From the NCBI GenBank assembly GCA_000149265.1, contig CH003301.1, positions 1 to 64,000 of the forward strand: DNA of 64,000 nt. The letters are read 5' to 3'. Position 1 is the stretch's first letter. Every line of letters begins with the position of its first letter. Source of the DNA: Ciona savignyi (taxonomy: Eukaryota > Chordata > Ascidiacea > Phlebobranchia > Cionidae). The notes below the pieces were generated by a model. The model did not search any database and had not been told where the DNA came from. It saw only the letters and a program-made list of their open reading frames with translations. Below, in pieces: positions 25,701 through 38,771 of the stretch. Position numbers and translations under genes: made by a program.

Positions 25701-28700
25701 GGAACCAAAAAGTAGTAGTAGAAGCTTGGTGCCTAAAATTGGAGCATGACAACATTTCTTATACCAAAATTTTGTATCAAAAGAAAATTTTAATTTTGCC
25801 AAAACAAATAGAAATGATATAGCAAATAGTTTAGAATATTGTATTGAATGAATACACCTACCTTACCACTAACAAAGATTTAAAAAAAAAATTTGTAATG
25901 GTCTTATAAATATACCAGTTGCTTTCATGTATATTATAGTGGCGAAATTTAGAAAACCATACCTGAATAAGCATTCCACTTCCATGTAAAATTGTAAAAA
26001 AATAGACCGAGATATACCCAATAAAATGGGTCCATTGAAACCAGTTAAACATAACTTGCCGAGGATAATCAAAAGCGAAAATGTACCTGAAAACATTAAA
26101 AAAAATATTGGTATATACTTTTATTCAATCAAATCTGAAAGTTTAATATTTAACCAATATAGATGCTTGTGAGTGACAAAAACAAAAAGTATAATAAGGA
26201 CTGTTAAATAATTTAGGACACTAGGAAATTCATAAAAAATTCAATTTGTAGTGTCCATATATAATATGCTATAAGGATAGAAGGTCACAGGAAAAAGTTA
26301 ATACAAAAAAAATCAATTTTTTTCCTTTGACCTTTAATTTGAGATTGAAACATAGACGACACACAGACACTGCCATGAAAACAAATCCTATGAAACTAGT
26401 TGTTTTTCTTAATCATTTCCACTTTATTAAATAGGTAATCAAACAATAATTAAAAAGATAAATTATGCTAATTAAAGTAAAATCTAATCACTATCTGGTT
26501 TAGCAATAGGCAACCTTTTGCACATAAAGAACCATTTTAACAGATATTCGACAAAATAATAATCACTGGGTGCTATAAAAACAAATAATATTTTCTGGAT
26601 AAAAGAAATACTACAATCTGTGATTTAAAGATTCCAATGTTTTTTTTACTTATGCATGGGTATTAAACTTATTAAGTTCTCGCTACATAGCAATAAAATT
26701 ACTAAAAGCGGAATTAGACTGATGATAGCTGCTTGGTGCTCCGGTGCTGCAGGTTGGGTTTTTCTAAACAATTTTTTACTTATAGGGTGATTCAGCAAAA
26801 CATGCAATTACTGTGGGGTAAATTAAATACTCACAGATATCTAGTGATTATCTTAATTGAATTACATGGAATTTGGTAGACAATTATTTTTATCTGAAGA
26901 AGAGAAAAACAATAGTCAGTGGATATGTTGTTTTGGACTGGACAAAATATCAAGATATAGCACGAACAAACCACAGCAGCATTTTTGCAGCTATATAATA
27001 GTGTGCGCAACAAGCATTTATGTTGTTTGTGTGTAGTTATATTTCATTGCAAAAATGCTATAAAAAACATAACAAATAGAAAATTCACACAAACTCACAT
27101 AATAATAAATACTATGGTAAGAATGACCCCGGTCAACCCTGTAAGAGTTTGCAAGCACCAAAACACAAATGTTGGTCGATAGTCACTTGGAAACCAATAG
27201 TCTCTAAATAGACATATTAGATCTGATGGCGATTGTGTTTGTATGGAATAAAAGTTAATGCCATGACTCACGATATGAACAACTGTGGAAATTGAAATTT
27301 TTGTAGTGTTAAATTTTGGGTAAAAATAGGATACTCATGCTTATCCAATTGGATGGGAAAATGCAGGGAATATTATAGAATAGGTTCTATTCATGTTACA
27401 TTCCAGTCAACAGGAAATCAATGAGAATACCATACAGATATTTGTGTGTCTTGCGCACACACAAGAACACAACCTTAAGGACACAACCTTGGTATCGATC
27501 GTATACTTATTTTATTCAAAAAATATTATGTGTCTCGGGTTGATAAAGATATTACACTTAAGTGTAAATATACTACTGGGTTTATGTAATGACTTTAAAG
27601 AACCTTGATCAATGATAAAACTGTCATTAGCAGCTAGATTTAATGCCACAACCTTTCAGGTGGCAAATAACAGCTCCTCTGCCATATAGTCAAATAGGCC
27701 AAAGAAAATTTCAGTCAATAATTATGTTTATCTAGCATACTATATAGTTGGTTGTTACAATATGGAAAATAACACAATACCTGTAAAAAATAGAGCCATC
27801 CAGGCCACAAGTTTGTGACATGCAATCGAAGCATCAAATGGAATATAAACATGCAACGATGTCTCTCTTAAGAAGGTTAGAATGTTTTTGCACATTGTGA
27901 GTAATAAAGTGGAAATATTAAACATCAGGGCAGCAGCTGATGCCCTTGCAATAGGCACCGCATAACCACCAATGATTCCCAGTCCAGATGATTTTTTAGA
28001 GTTCACTGCGTCTTTAAAATGAATAAATGTTTTAATCTACAGACAAATTCAAAAGTCATGAAATTAAATAGCATATTTTAAAGCAGATCTAACCTGGCAG
28101 AAAAATTACATTATATGGTTCTAAACAATGCATAGGGTTAAAATAAATATAAGTGTATAAAGGCTCTACATACAAAAAGTCGCAAACAGGGTAATTTCAT
28201 TGCCCACAGACATATCATCAGAGGAGCTATAATAAATGCACTGACTGTGTAATCTCATTACTCCAAAGAATTTGTCTTAAAGAAACTATAATACAACAAA
28301 TATTTTTTTAAAGGTGTTCAGTGTTCTATATTGAATCATTAACTGATATGCAGGGTACTCACTGAAAGACCAAAGAAAAACTCCAAGTGTGATCCAGCAA
28401 TAAAATGAAACCCAAAATACATGACGAGCGTAACACTCGAACCATCTTCTTACTGAGCGCAATCTGCTCGAAACCTCAAGTACCACCGCTCGCGCTTCGC
28501 TCGTATTTTCATTTTGTTCAGTAAGGCTGTTCAGTGGTGTTTTGCTAAGAACAAAAATGGGTTTGTTGGGGCAATGCTAAAAGTTGTAAACACAACTCAG
28601 ATTCATACTAAAAAATAAAAAACACCATTTGTAAAAACTGTGTGTGAGATTCTCGTCCCATACAAATGAATTTACTGCTTTTTTAAACTATTAATTCTCC

Positions 28701-31700
28701 ACAAGTTCAGACTTTGAAGAGGGCTATTTTGTTACATGTTATGAAAAGCTCATTTTATAAATCGTCTCATGTGTGCCATGTGTAACATACCACCATGCCA
28801 TGCGTTTCTTAAGAATCCTATATAAACTAAGGATAACTCTATTATTTTAGAGAACTCGGGAAGCTCACTTTTGGTCTGATCAATTTTATCACCTTTACCC
28901 CACCTACCTAAACTATGACTTGTGTATAGTAATTTAATGTGTTATACACTTTCTTATTTTACAATAAATCACCTAATCATTATTACCATCAGTCTTTCCA
29001 TGTTTAAACTATGTTTAAGTTAAGGCACTGCTACACACTAATGACTTTCCTTCTTTCCTCTATAATTATTAAAGTTTAAGAAAAAAAAATAAGAGATTTT
29101 AAAAAAACATAAAAAGGATAAATACGGTATTTCACTATATCAGAAAACATTGCTTATTTAAGAAGAAATAAAACTGTGCATTTCATTTACAGATGTTCTA
29201 ACAACTGCTGTCACAACACAAACAAACTAAACTATAATTCAAGATATTATCTCAGCTTACGTTTCATAGAGTTTTCTTGCTTGTTGTACCCGATCGTGCT
29301 TGGAAACTTTGCGTTTCAATGGAGATTTGCTTTTCTTTTCTATATATAACAGAATTAAAAACTACACACAGCGTACTTTGGTTTTAACTGGGGGTAATTA
29401 CAAGCATGTTTTTTAAAATAAAAATTCACACCTGGTGCATTAAATGGTAAAACAATTTTGTCCAATTCAAGTTGGCACAACAAATTTTTAAATTCCGCAA
29501 AATTTAGTTGGCCATCTTCCTGGTCCAGTTGTAAAGGAACAATCTTGTTTAAAACTTCCTCAACTGCAGCTTGATCTGCAATGCTTGAAAATGTGTCCAC
29601 CATACATCTGTTAATAATGGCAGCTTGCTTAGTATATGATACTGATGTTTCATCAATGTCAGGATCACGGCACAAACTTTATGACATTTCAGGATATAGG
29701 ATATTTATGTTTTATCAGTTTTCTATTAACTCACTGTGCTATTCGGCTTAATATTTATTGCTAGATTTAGCTAATTTTACGAATATGTAGAGCCTACTCT
29801 TCAAGTGTTTAAAGGCAAAAATTGTGTTTTTATATTAGAAAAAAATGTTTTTTTAATTATATTACTAAGAAAATTTAATTTTAATCATAAAAATACATTT
29901 AGTACTAATAATTAATAACTAATATGAGACTTATGCTATTTTTAGGTTATTGGAGTATCTATTTATATTTCATGATGAAAACATTTAATCTTTACCGAAA
30001 CATGTCTTTAAATTGTTGAAGTGTCAAGTACCCAGTTTTATTTAAATCGAACACATTGAATAATAAGTGCATCTTTTTATTGGAAGAACCTGCAATATTA
30101 CCAGTGCATAAAAACATAGAAGATATATCCAAATAACCTTTCAATGATATATGATTGCTGCATATTACCAGACTCATATTACAGAAGTTTTGATATCACT
30201 AGATGCGGTAGTGATTTTGGAAGGTCTAAGACATGCCAATCCATGTGACTCAAACAGATGCCAAATCTTCATACATAATCACTACAATAAAAGCCAATAG
30301 CGACTACATACCTTTGACAAAAAAGACAAGAATCTTTCTGAAATCATTAAATGAGATGAAACCATCTCCATTATCATCAGCTACACAGAAGATGTTACGA
30401 ACAAATAAAGAATCGGATTTCATTTGAAGAAGGTTGGCAAACTCATCTTTGCTTAACTGGATATTGATCAAGTTCTCTGGGAATGCGGATGGAACAACTT
30501 GGGTCTCCATTTGCCAAATCTAATTCAGTGCAAAGTGATTAGCTTGACTACCGGTGTCTACATGGCCACATTTGAAGCAACTTTTCATTCTATTTTTAAA
30601 AAATCAACATTTATTTGGATCTTGTCTGGCCTGGTTGGTCTAGCGGTTAAGTGTGTCGCCTTTCAATCGAAAGGTTGCAGGTGCAAAACTGGTCTCTAGG
30701 AAGTTGGTTGTGTTCTTGGGCAAAGCACTTTACGGACATTGCCTGAACCCAGCAGATTATTGGGTTCAACCAAATTGAAGGAACATGTCTATCATATACA
30801 ACACACTGCAATAACTCCGGTAACCCGACGATGGTCGCGAGGTGATCTGACGATTGCCCGTGTGATAACCCCATTCACGGGGATAAACATGAATATCCTA
30901 TCCTATCTTTAGTCTATACACAATTATTGCAAGCATAATCTATTATGAAAGTGTACAGAATTTGGGTCCAGAAGCATGTTGTAATGTAAAATTATAAAAA
31001 ATGTAGACACATTTGTTGTGACAAACAACCTGTGATAAACACGCTTGATAGAAACTTGAAACTTTCAAGTCACGCTTTTTTTTGGTATTTGCTTCCTTGG
31101 AAAATTCCTTTTCATTGAGTGATTTTTCTTCCCAGGAAATTTGGTTTGCTCTAAAGAACCATCGGAGCGAGTTGAGAAATAAATTACGATCATGTGTCTT
31201 CGGGAATACCAGAACCTTAAAAACAGGTGGCCGTTTTTTTAAAACCACAGGACAATTTCATATTAATCTTAAGATAACACATTTTACACACCAGATCATA
31301 TGTATGCTTCGCACATCTCAAAAAAATTCTGTTTTTTTCGCCCGAATTGTTGTAGAATATATGCACGCCTTCATTCATGTTAAATTTGGTGGTTGAAGAT
31401 GTTCGCCTTTTCTCTCTGACAAGAATCTCATTGCCTGGTCCCAAACTAATCTGTGTAGTAAAAATTATGTCTGTTGATCCAATAATCTGCTTGATAAAGA
31501 TATTACATTGGTAGGAAAACACAATTTTTAGGTGTTTCTCAAACTTAAGTTGTATTTAACCAAATAATTTTATTGCTAAGTAGGCTACTTTATTTCATGC
31601 TACCTGAACTGCTTTCCATTGAAAATTCTTAAAGCTTAGAATTTCCTTTGCTGTAGTACTGGTGGCATTATGATCAGAAAGGAAAGTCGAGTTAGTTCTT

Positions 31701-34700
31701 CTTTGTTGTTCTTTCCTTACCCCTAATATTCTCATTAAGGCAATAACAACTGCAAATAAATAACTATGTGAATATATGACCAAATGAGTATGGCTTTTAA
31801 ATCACAGTGGATGAATATGACATTTCATCTCCAATGTAGTAGAGATGTTCATGTTTATCCAACAGGTGGAAATTGTCCGTCGTTAAATCTAAGATGTAGT
31901 TTGTGTGGCAGCGTTGTTGTCTAGTGGTTACTACTTACTGAGCTGACATAACACATACATAAGCAGAAAGGAGTTTTAAAAATAACTCCCTTTTTACTCT
32001 GTTTTTCATACAGCAACAATAAGCCAAGTTCAAGTTACCAATAAGAAAAACAGCCAGTCCACAGAAAACAAGCAGAAATGAAAGTTGACTAGAGGTAAAA
32101 TCATCTGTGTGGTGCATTTCTGGACATGATTCCAGATTTTCTTTTGTCAAATGCATTGGTCCATTACAGAAATATTTACCATTTTCTGTGGAAGATAAAT
32201 GTAGATTTTAAAATATAGCAGATTGTGTTCTTCAGTACAGTTAATGTTCAATTTTTATTTTTTCAACAATCAAAGTTAATTGAATAAAATGTTGGGATAA
32301 TGTTTTTTTTCTAATAGTTTTAAATTAAACACACTAGCTTTACGACAAATGAACTCTAGAGCCTCCCAAGTTTGTTTTTCAGTTGTTAGCACTGGTATTA
32401 AACCTAGGAAAATTTATGTTCATATCAGAATAAAAAGATGGCAAAGGCATGGAATTTATACTTTTAGTGGATGAATGTGTATTTCGTATTCTAGCTGATT
32501 GAAATTCTTATCCATAGTTTTGTAGAAAAGAACATAAAAAATCTATTTTTACCTTCGTTCCACAGAAAAGGATTGAAATGTTCACCAAGAAGCAGATCGG
32601 GATGTGTTCTCATGATCACATCTCCAAAAGTTACATTATGCAACTCAGAAATTTCTTCAGTTGTAAATAAGCTAAAAGAGTCATCAGAATGGCATGTTAT
32701 ATGTATGAAGGCATTTGTAACAACTGATAACAGTATATGTTTGTTAATATTAGCATTTGCTCTGTTATAAGTATACATAGAGTCAATATTTGTCCACATC
32801 TGTGTACACAAGTTCAGTTGAATGGAAAGGTTGAATGAATTCAATAATTGTATCTAAATAAATCAGTCATTTTAATTAACTTAACTTGGATGTTGAAATT
32901 AACCATGTTGACGAGTAGTTAAAGATTAACATACCAATACTACTATACAAGGAAATGTCAAACATTTATCAGTGTGTGATTTACTTGATTAATACTGATT
33001 CCTCTGTAAAATATATAATCTACCATAAATGTTACATAAATTAAGTTATTTTTCGGATAATCTTACCCATTTTCATAATTTTCAAACCAGAATCTGTCAC
33101 CATCTCTAAGTTTAATGATTTGCTCCATAATGATCAAGCGGAAAAGTTCACCAGGTCTCCCCTCCTCACTTTCCAACATCCCACCAGTATAAATATCCAT
33201 GTTATCTGGAGAATCTCCATGTAGAGCAACCAACTTCCTTAAAAGCTGTAAACAGTGGAGAATTTACAAACAAATAAATCAACTATCTCTATACAATAAT
33301 TGCCAACACAACCTTAAACAACAACAGTTAAAAGCCATTCACCTCTTCATTTTGCGTGAACAAAGTTGGGTTTATATCTTTAATGGTTTGCTTCTTTTTG
33401 AATCCTAGTATTTTCCTAGCAGTGTTGTAATCGGGCAGCCCATGATCCCTTCCTCTCTATACAGAAATAATCAGCAAGGATTTATAAAATATTGTCAAAA
33501 AAGGAGTTGAAAAAATGCAGCAGATATTCAAAGCAATCATAAAAACACTGCATGTCTGGGTGGCAAAAGCTATTTACAGGCCCCTAAATTAACCCCACTG
33601 CAATTCAATAACCGATTCCAAAACTGCATAGTTTACCTGGATAGTTTTAGCAACCTTGTCCATACGAGAAAATTCCATTGAACCATAATAATAATCTCTA
33701 AGATCACTGCATACCAAATGGTCCTCTCTTTCTGCAATCTGACTCATCAAACCAACAAGTAAATTTGATGTTGAAATATTCTCGAATATTTCCTGAATAA
33801 ATGATATCAATAGACTACACATTTACATCACATTTTAAAAAGCAAGACAAATAGCATTGGGATTTTTACTTAAGTGGATGTTGAGATAATATCCAAGTTT
33901 CTAGCCATCTAGCGAATAATCCTTTATATGGACTTATTCGGCTAGTCGGATAAAAAGGACAGAAAAAGTAGGGAAATAATAAATTACATAGATGCACTAA
34001 TGGGATTAAAGTGTACAGAGGATAGCTTACTAGCCTCCCAATTTGTTTAAGTGTAAATTTAATCATCCATTCAGTAAAAACTAGATCGTTGGTACAAATT
34101 TGTTTGCAATATTTTATGTCTTACGTCAGAATTCCAGAATGAATTACACAATCTTATGTTGTCGATATGGTTTGTATCATGTCTGCTATCATCGTCACTC
34201 TCAGTGTTATCATCATCCTCTCTTGAGATATTACATGTTCCGAATACCCTGCGCATTATAAACATGAGTAAGATAAACAACAAAAATCGGGAAAGTACCT
34301 AAGGGGAATTAATACTTTTAACAATTTGTTTTACGTGCCTCCCGACAATAGAGTGTGGACAGGTATACGATGTATTTAAAATGTTTACCAAATTGTCGGA
34401 AAACGAGAGAAGTGTTACATACTGTCGTCCTTAATATATAAAATTGAACTGTATGGTGGCCTTATATATATATATATATATAATTGAAAAGTTGAGTAAG
34501 GTTAAATATATAATATGTCAACCTTTTTAAGTTGCTTGGCACAAAAACTGCGGATGGAACCATCGTGTCGATATAATTCATCGCCGCGCTCTGGAAGACG
34601 TTGCTGATCGCGGACGAAACAGATGCTTTATAACCTGGTGGTACGCATACACCAAAATGATGTATTTTTTAATTTAGTGGTATAAAATATGACTATATTA

Positions 34701-37700
34701 AGACTGTTGTAATGTGAAGTACTCTACTACATAATTTTTGGTAAAAATGTTATTTATAACGCAATGATTGCGAAATCCTGGCTGCGTGATTGATTCAACA
34801 CTCTACAATAGCTCCGACGGGGTAGGCCTATATAGGCTACACGAGGTAATTTTTACGAGTGTAAGAACGCATAATATTCCTGTCGACACATGACCTTGAA
34901 AACGGTTGCATACGATATAAAAAAAATGTGCCCTAGTGTATTTTGGCTGCCAACACCAATCTTCGTGTGCGAAGCGAGGAACCATTACAATTAGGATAGG
35001 ATAGGGATGTAGTGTGTTGTACATGATAGACACGTTCCTTCAATTTGGTAGAACCCATTAATCTGCTGGGTTCAGGCAATGTCCGTAAAGTGCCTTGCCT
35101 AAGGACACAACCGACTAGCTAGCGACCAGTTTCGCACCTGCAACCTTTCGATTGAAAGGCGACTTAACCGCCAGACCAACCGGCAGAACATTCACATATC
35201 GCGAGTCCCTTTAATCACTTATAATTTCCACCACGCCGATTTTACCCATAATAGCATAAATTATCATATACCAGTGTATGAGGTGATTTCGCCGCACTTT
35301 GTACAGGATCCAAGCACCAGTGGCAACCAGTCGTAGAAAACAACTTTCTAAAAAACATATGTTGGTTAAGAAATCTCTGTTTACTGAATGATTTCACACC
35401 TTACGTGTGTAAGCATTATAACAGAGAGTAAACGCGATACACCTGGCAACGGTATCAACGTAGTCAAGTTCTAAGTTAGATGATCAAACAAATATGCGCA
35501 GAACAGTGTTTCCGAAACACCTTAGACACGTTTTCGCGCTCTATGATGATAAAGTGACATAGTTACCTGTAACGTGGCAATATTTCGCAACCTGGCTTCG
35601 TTAAAAACCTTTTCTTCCGACCAATCAGAATGTTGACCACCTAGTTGTCTTGCCAACCAATTGTGGTGTCGAAACCAGGTGATACCGACGCTTAGAAGGA
35701 ATGGGTTTTCGTTCCCAGTCCGACTGCCCGTAGCTGTGATAAATCAAGTATATACCTTCACCCACATTAATAATCCTACGCAAATCAAGTGCTCAAATAT
35801 TCGTCTAACCCTTAACGGGACTGACTGCCCGAGATAATAACTTTTTGATAAAAATATTATTGGTTTATGTATTTTATAACATGATAGAAAATATAAATTC
35901 ATAGAAACGGACGTGGCTCCCTTAGAGGGTATTATCTGATCCGTTCAAAGAAAGCAGTAAAAGAGTGACAATGAAAGAAAACCACGTTTTAAAATTTGTA
36001 TTACTTAGTGCATTTTAGTTTTATTTTAATAAAACAAGATTTTTCAGTTAAAACATTAAGCAGCTTTTAAATTACGTGAAACAAATAAGAGCTGCGATAA
36101 TACTTACAGAAGAGTCTTTTTGCCGTTTTAACCTTGTGGTAAACAGGAACAGCTGGATTGAACAGTGGAAGGCCTTTCTCATTTCGAGCCGGGAATTCCC
36201 CCGCGTCATTCAGTGACTTCAACTCCCCCCTACAGTCCATTGGTCTGTCCTGTGAACCGCAGTTGCATGTTTAGTACTAAATGTATCAATATTTGTGTTT
36301 TATAGTGGATCCCGTGTTAATAATAATATTACTTATTACACGGTAGGAATAGCAGTAATTAAACCGCTTGAGATTTTAATTAAGTCACGTTATACCTGGC
36401 TTGAAAATTTATTTGACTCTTTGGTTCGATGCGGACAATTCTCTGTTCGCAATCTCAATTCGCCCGACCATGCTCTTCCAGGGCCATAAATACTGTGCCC
36501 ATCCAAAAACGACGTTACTTCGTTTAGTTGCTCGCGTACGTGGTTAGGCGAATACCCAGTGTTTGCCGTGACGTATCGAGATCGCTCGACAGGTAATTGC
36601 AATGTGCCGAGCCCATTTGAATCAAAAATGTCGTCGCCGACAGGAACAGGGATTGAAAAATATTCCGGGGGGCATCCATTACTTTTGGTGTCTACGATTT
36701 CGTTTAAAACATATTGACCTGGAAATAAAGAACAAGCTCGGCTTTTCATCGTTTTGAAACAGTTATAAATATAACCCAACCTACTTCATATACTTTTTAT
36801 TATGTTTAACACTATTTTATGTACTTAACAATACGGATTTCGTCAATGTAATTTATTGGTTATAAAAAATGATTATCCTGTGTTATACGCAGTAACACGA
36901 GCAAGGCTGTTTTGTTTAACCATAAAAATAGTCAAAACTTACTGAAATAAACGAACAAGGCTGTTTTGTTGTTGTACGACGGAAGGTCGGATTGACCAGC
37001 AGTGAGTGCGACGCTAATTGATCTTGGATTAGGTCGTGAACTTCCAGAAGGCGCCGCGACCCCGTCTCCGTAGTGTGGCAGCAAGCGACGAATTAAGGGC
37101 GACTCTGCATATTAATTTCCTCTAGTTTAACCAATGTCAATCAAACTCTTGTTTTACAAGTGTGTGAATCGAAGTGATATATCAGGTGCTAGGGCTACAA
37201 GAAATGACTGAAACGTTTATCAACGATAGCCTATTTAAGTTACTGTATGGCGGAAAAATCTCGAGATCGAATCAAAAAGGTTAATATTGGCATAATCTAA
37301 CCTAGCGGGACAAATATTGCAGGATATTAATACATTAAACATTTAATGTATGCAAATTTTAAAATTTGGTTTCCAAAGCTAATATTAACAAAATATTAAA
37401 TTCGTCGAATTCCAAAAAGGGTAAATACGTAATTCGTGGAAATGATAAACTGTGAAGAAGTATTGTAACCAAGCAAATATCCAAATATTACGTCATTTAA
37501 TAAATAGACCTATCGGTTAGGGAATGGTTTTACAAATATGATTAGTTACAGTGCGTCATAAAACAATTACGAACTTATTAGTTTTTAAAAGAATCTTAAA
37601 TACAGACAAATCGGCCACACTTAAAATTATTGTAACTACATATAAATAAATAAGTTAAAATTGATGAAAGTTATATTTCTAATTGTTTCAAAACATTTTT

Positions 37701-38771
37701 TATACTATGAACAATTGTGCTAGAAACTGTACAATTTGTATTATCTCTATAAAAGTGAAATTCAACATCGCGTCCTTTTTAACATATTCCTATTGTTAGA
37801 ACAAGTATAGACATTAGTTTATTACGCTTTGCGCCCTAAAGTATTGAGTTCATATAAAAACTTAAATGGAACATAGTTTTTTAAATTACAAAATTAAGGA
37901 ACTAAAAGAAAACTACAAAACGACAGTTGTTATAGTACGGCCTATACATATTATAAATAAAATCAGGGCAAAATGCGGCCGAAGTACAAAATAATCGTAC
38001 TTTATATAAATTATCCGTAAAAAGGCAATTCGTAGTTGGATATGTAACTAGAGATTTCGCCTAAATGAAAATTTATATCTAATGATAATGTACACTCGTA
38101 AATGATACCTTGTTAAGCGCTTTTCAAGCATTATAATGGAATTAATTCCGAGTTGGAGGAATTGTACCCGAAGGATTTTATCTAACTGGTCACACACATC
38201 AGAATGGGTCCAGGGCTTGTTTCTTATCATCTGAATTGTAAGCATGTATATGGACAAGGCCTAAGGGCATTTTCAACGCCCGATTAAAATTAAATTATTT
38301 TTTGATTTGTACAAAATCAAGTTTTTCAGAAATAAAAAAGTGAAAATATTTGTTAGATGTAGGCGTAGTTTAGACGTCCCTAGATGCGGGTGCAAATTAT
38401 AAATACGTCGGCGGTCCAGTCGATTGAGGAAAAACAGCCATTCTTTTTATATAGATATAGCACCCGAGATTATTCTAAAAATGGCTCACCAATAGCCCCC
38501 TGGGAAGGATTGGCAAGATTGTTGTACCACCCATCAAAACTCGGGTATTCTTTATTCGCAAGCTGGACCGCTGCAAAAATACAAACAGTATGTAATCGTC
38601 CATACTCACATTTTTAAGTATAGTATATATTTGTCTAGTTTATCCCGGTAATTGCTAAAAACTGTATTTTAAACATTTGCCCTATAAATCGCCGTTTAAA
38701 TTTTAGAATGTTTTTCGCTCACCTTCAGAAACAGCAAGTAATACACAGAAAATCGCTTTAACAACAGTCAT
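22704..38771 (-). CDS. DUOX: Dual oxidase (NADPH oxidase with N-terminal peroxidase-like domain)
   Basis: A membrane flavohaem enzyme that moves electrons from NADPH via FAD and two haems to O2, making H2O2 outside the cell; Ca2+ acts through EF-hands. Exons in gene order: 38723-38771, 38490-38570, 36943-37104, 36396-36718, 36108-36249, 35567-35733, 35272-35347, 34523-34634, 34125-34248, 33637-33792, 33343-33456, 33067-33245, 32553-32671, 32012-32185, 31604-31749, 31292-31450, 31030-31215, 30312-30519, 29996-30089, 29432-29676, 29261-29339, 28363-28544, 27781-28011, 27099-27282, 25963-26086, 25553-25732, 24847-24999, 24399-24632, 23446-23641, 22885-23013, 22704-22826. Domains in order: signal peptide [14 protein letters not shown]; peroxidase domain ([26 protein letters not shown]); first membrane segment; EF-hand [12 protein letters not shown]; haem-bearing membrane core; FAD motif [14 protein letters not shown] motif [19 protein letters not shown]-terminus HHFENF. 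All phases fit except at exon 24399-24632, whose 5' border is uncertain, and the exon holding the N gap. Total is about 1,600 codons, against 1,551 residues for human DUOX1. Confidence 0.97.
23484..23583. other. Assembly gap of 100 N inside a DUOX exon
   Basis: Exactly 100 N interrupt exon 23446-23641. Read on the minus strand, coding sequence enters the gap with [19 protein letters not shown] and leaves it with [12 protein letters not shown], which are neighbouring parts of the NADPH-binding lobe. The round number marks a placeholder of unknown length. Confidence 0.97.
23779..24070 (+). repeat. tRNA-derived SINE in a DUOX intron
   Basis: The head GGCCGGTTGGTCTTGCGGG resembles a tRNA 5' end with a pol III A box, and GGTTGCAGGTACGAAACTGG gives a B-box-like block. 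It then has the family blocks GGGCAAGGCACTTTAC, CCTGAACCCAGCGGATTAAT and CACGGGGATAAACATCAATA, ending in a GTATCCTATC tail. This is one of the most complete copies in the window. Confidence 0.8.
30628..30906 (+). repeat. tRNA-derived SINE in a DUOX intron
   Basis: A near-complete copy of the same family as 23779-24070. The head GGCCTGGTTGGTCTAGCGGT fits the pol III A-box consensus TRGYNNANNNG. The body order is the same and the 3' end is ATGAATATCCTATCCTATC. It sits in the intron between DUOX exons 31030-31215 and 30312-30519. Confidence 0.8.
34463..34482. repeat. (TA)n microsatellite
   Basis: Ten TA dinucleotides in a row in a DUOX intron, just past the donor of exon 34523-34634. Confidence 0.9.
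34992..35183 (-). repeat. tRNA-derived SINE with internal deletion
   Basis: On the minus strand it begins with GCCGGTTGGTCTGGCGGTTA at the head (near 35183), keeps the B-box-like GGTTGCAGGTGCGAAACTGG and the CTGAACCCAGCAGATTAATG block, and ends in CCTATCCTAAT. About 90 bp present in the copies at 23779 and 30628 are missing just before the tail. It lies in a DUOX intron. Confidence 0.75.
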
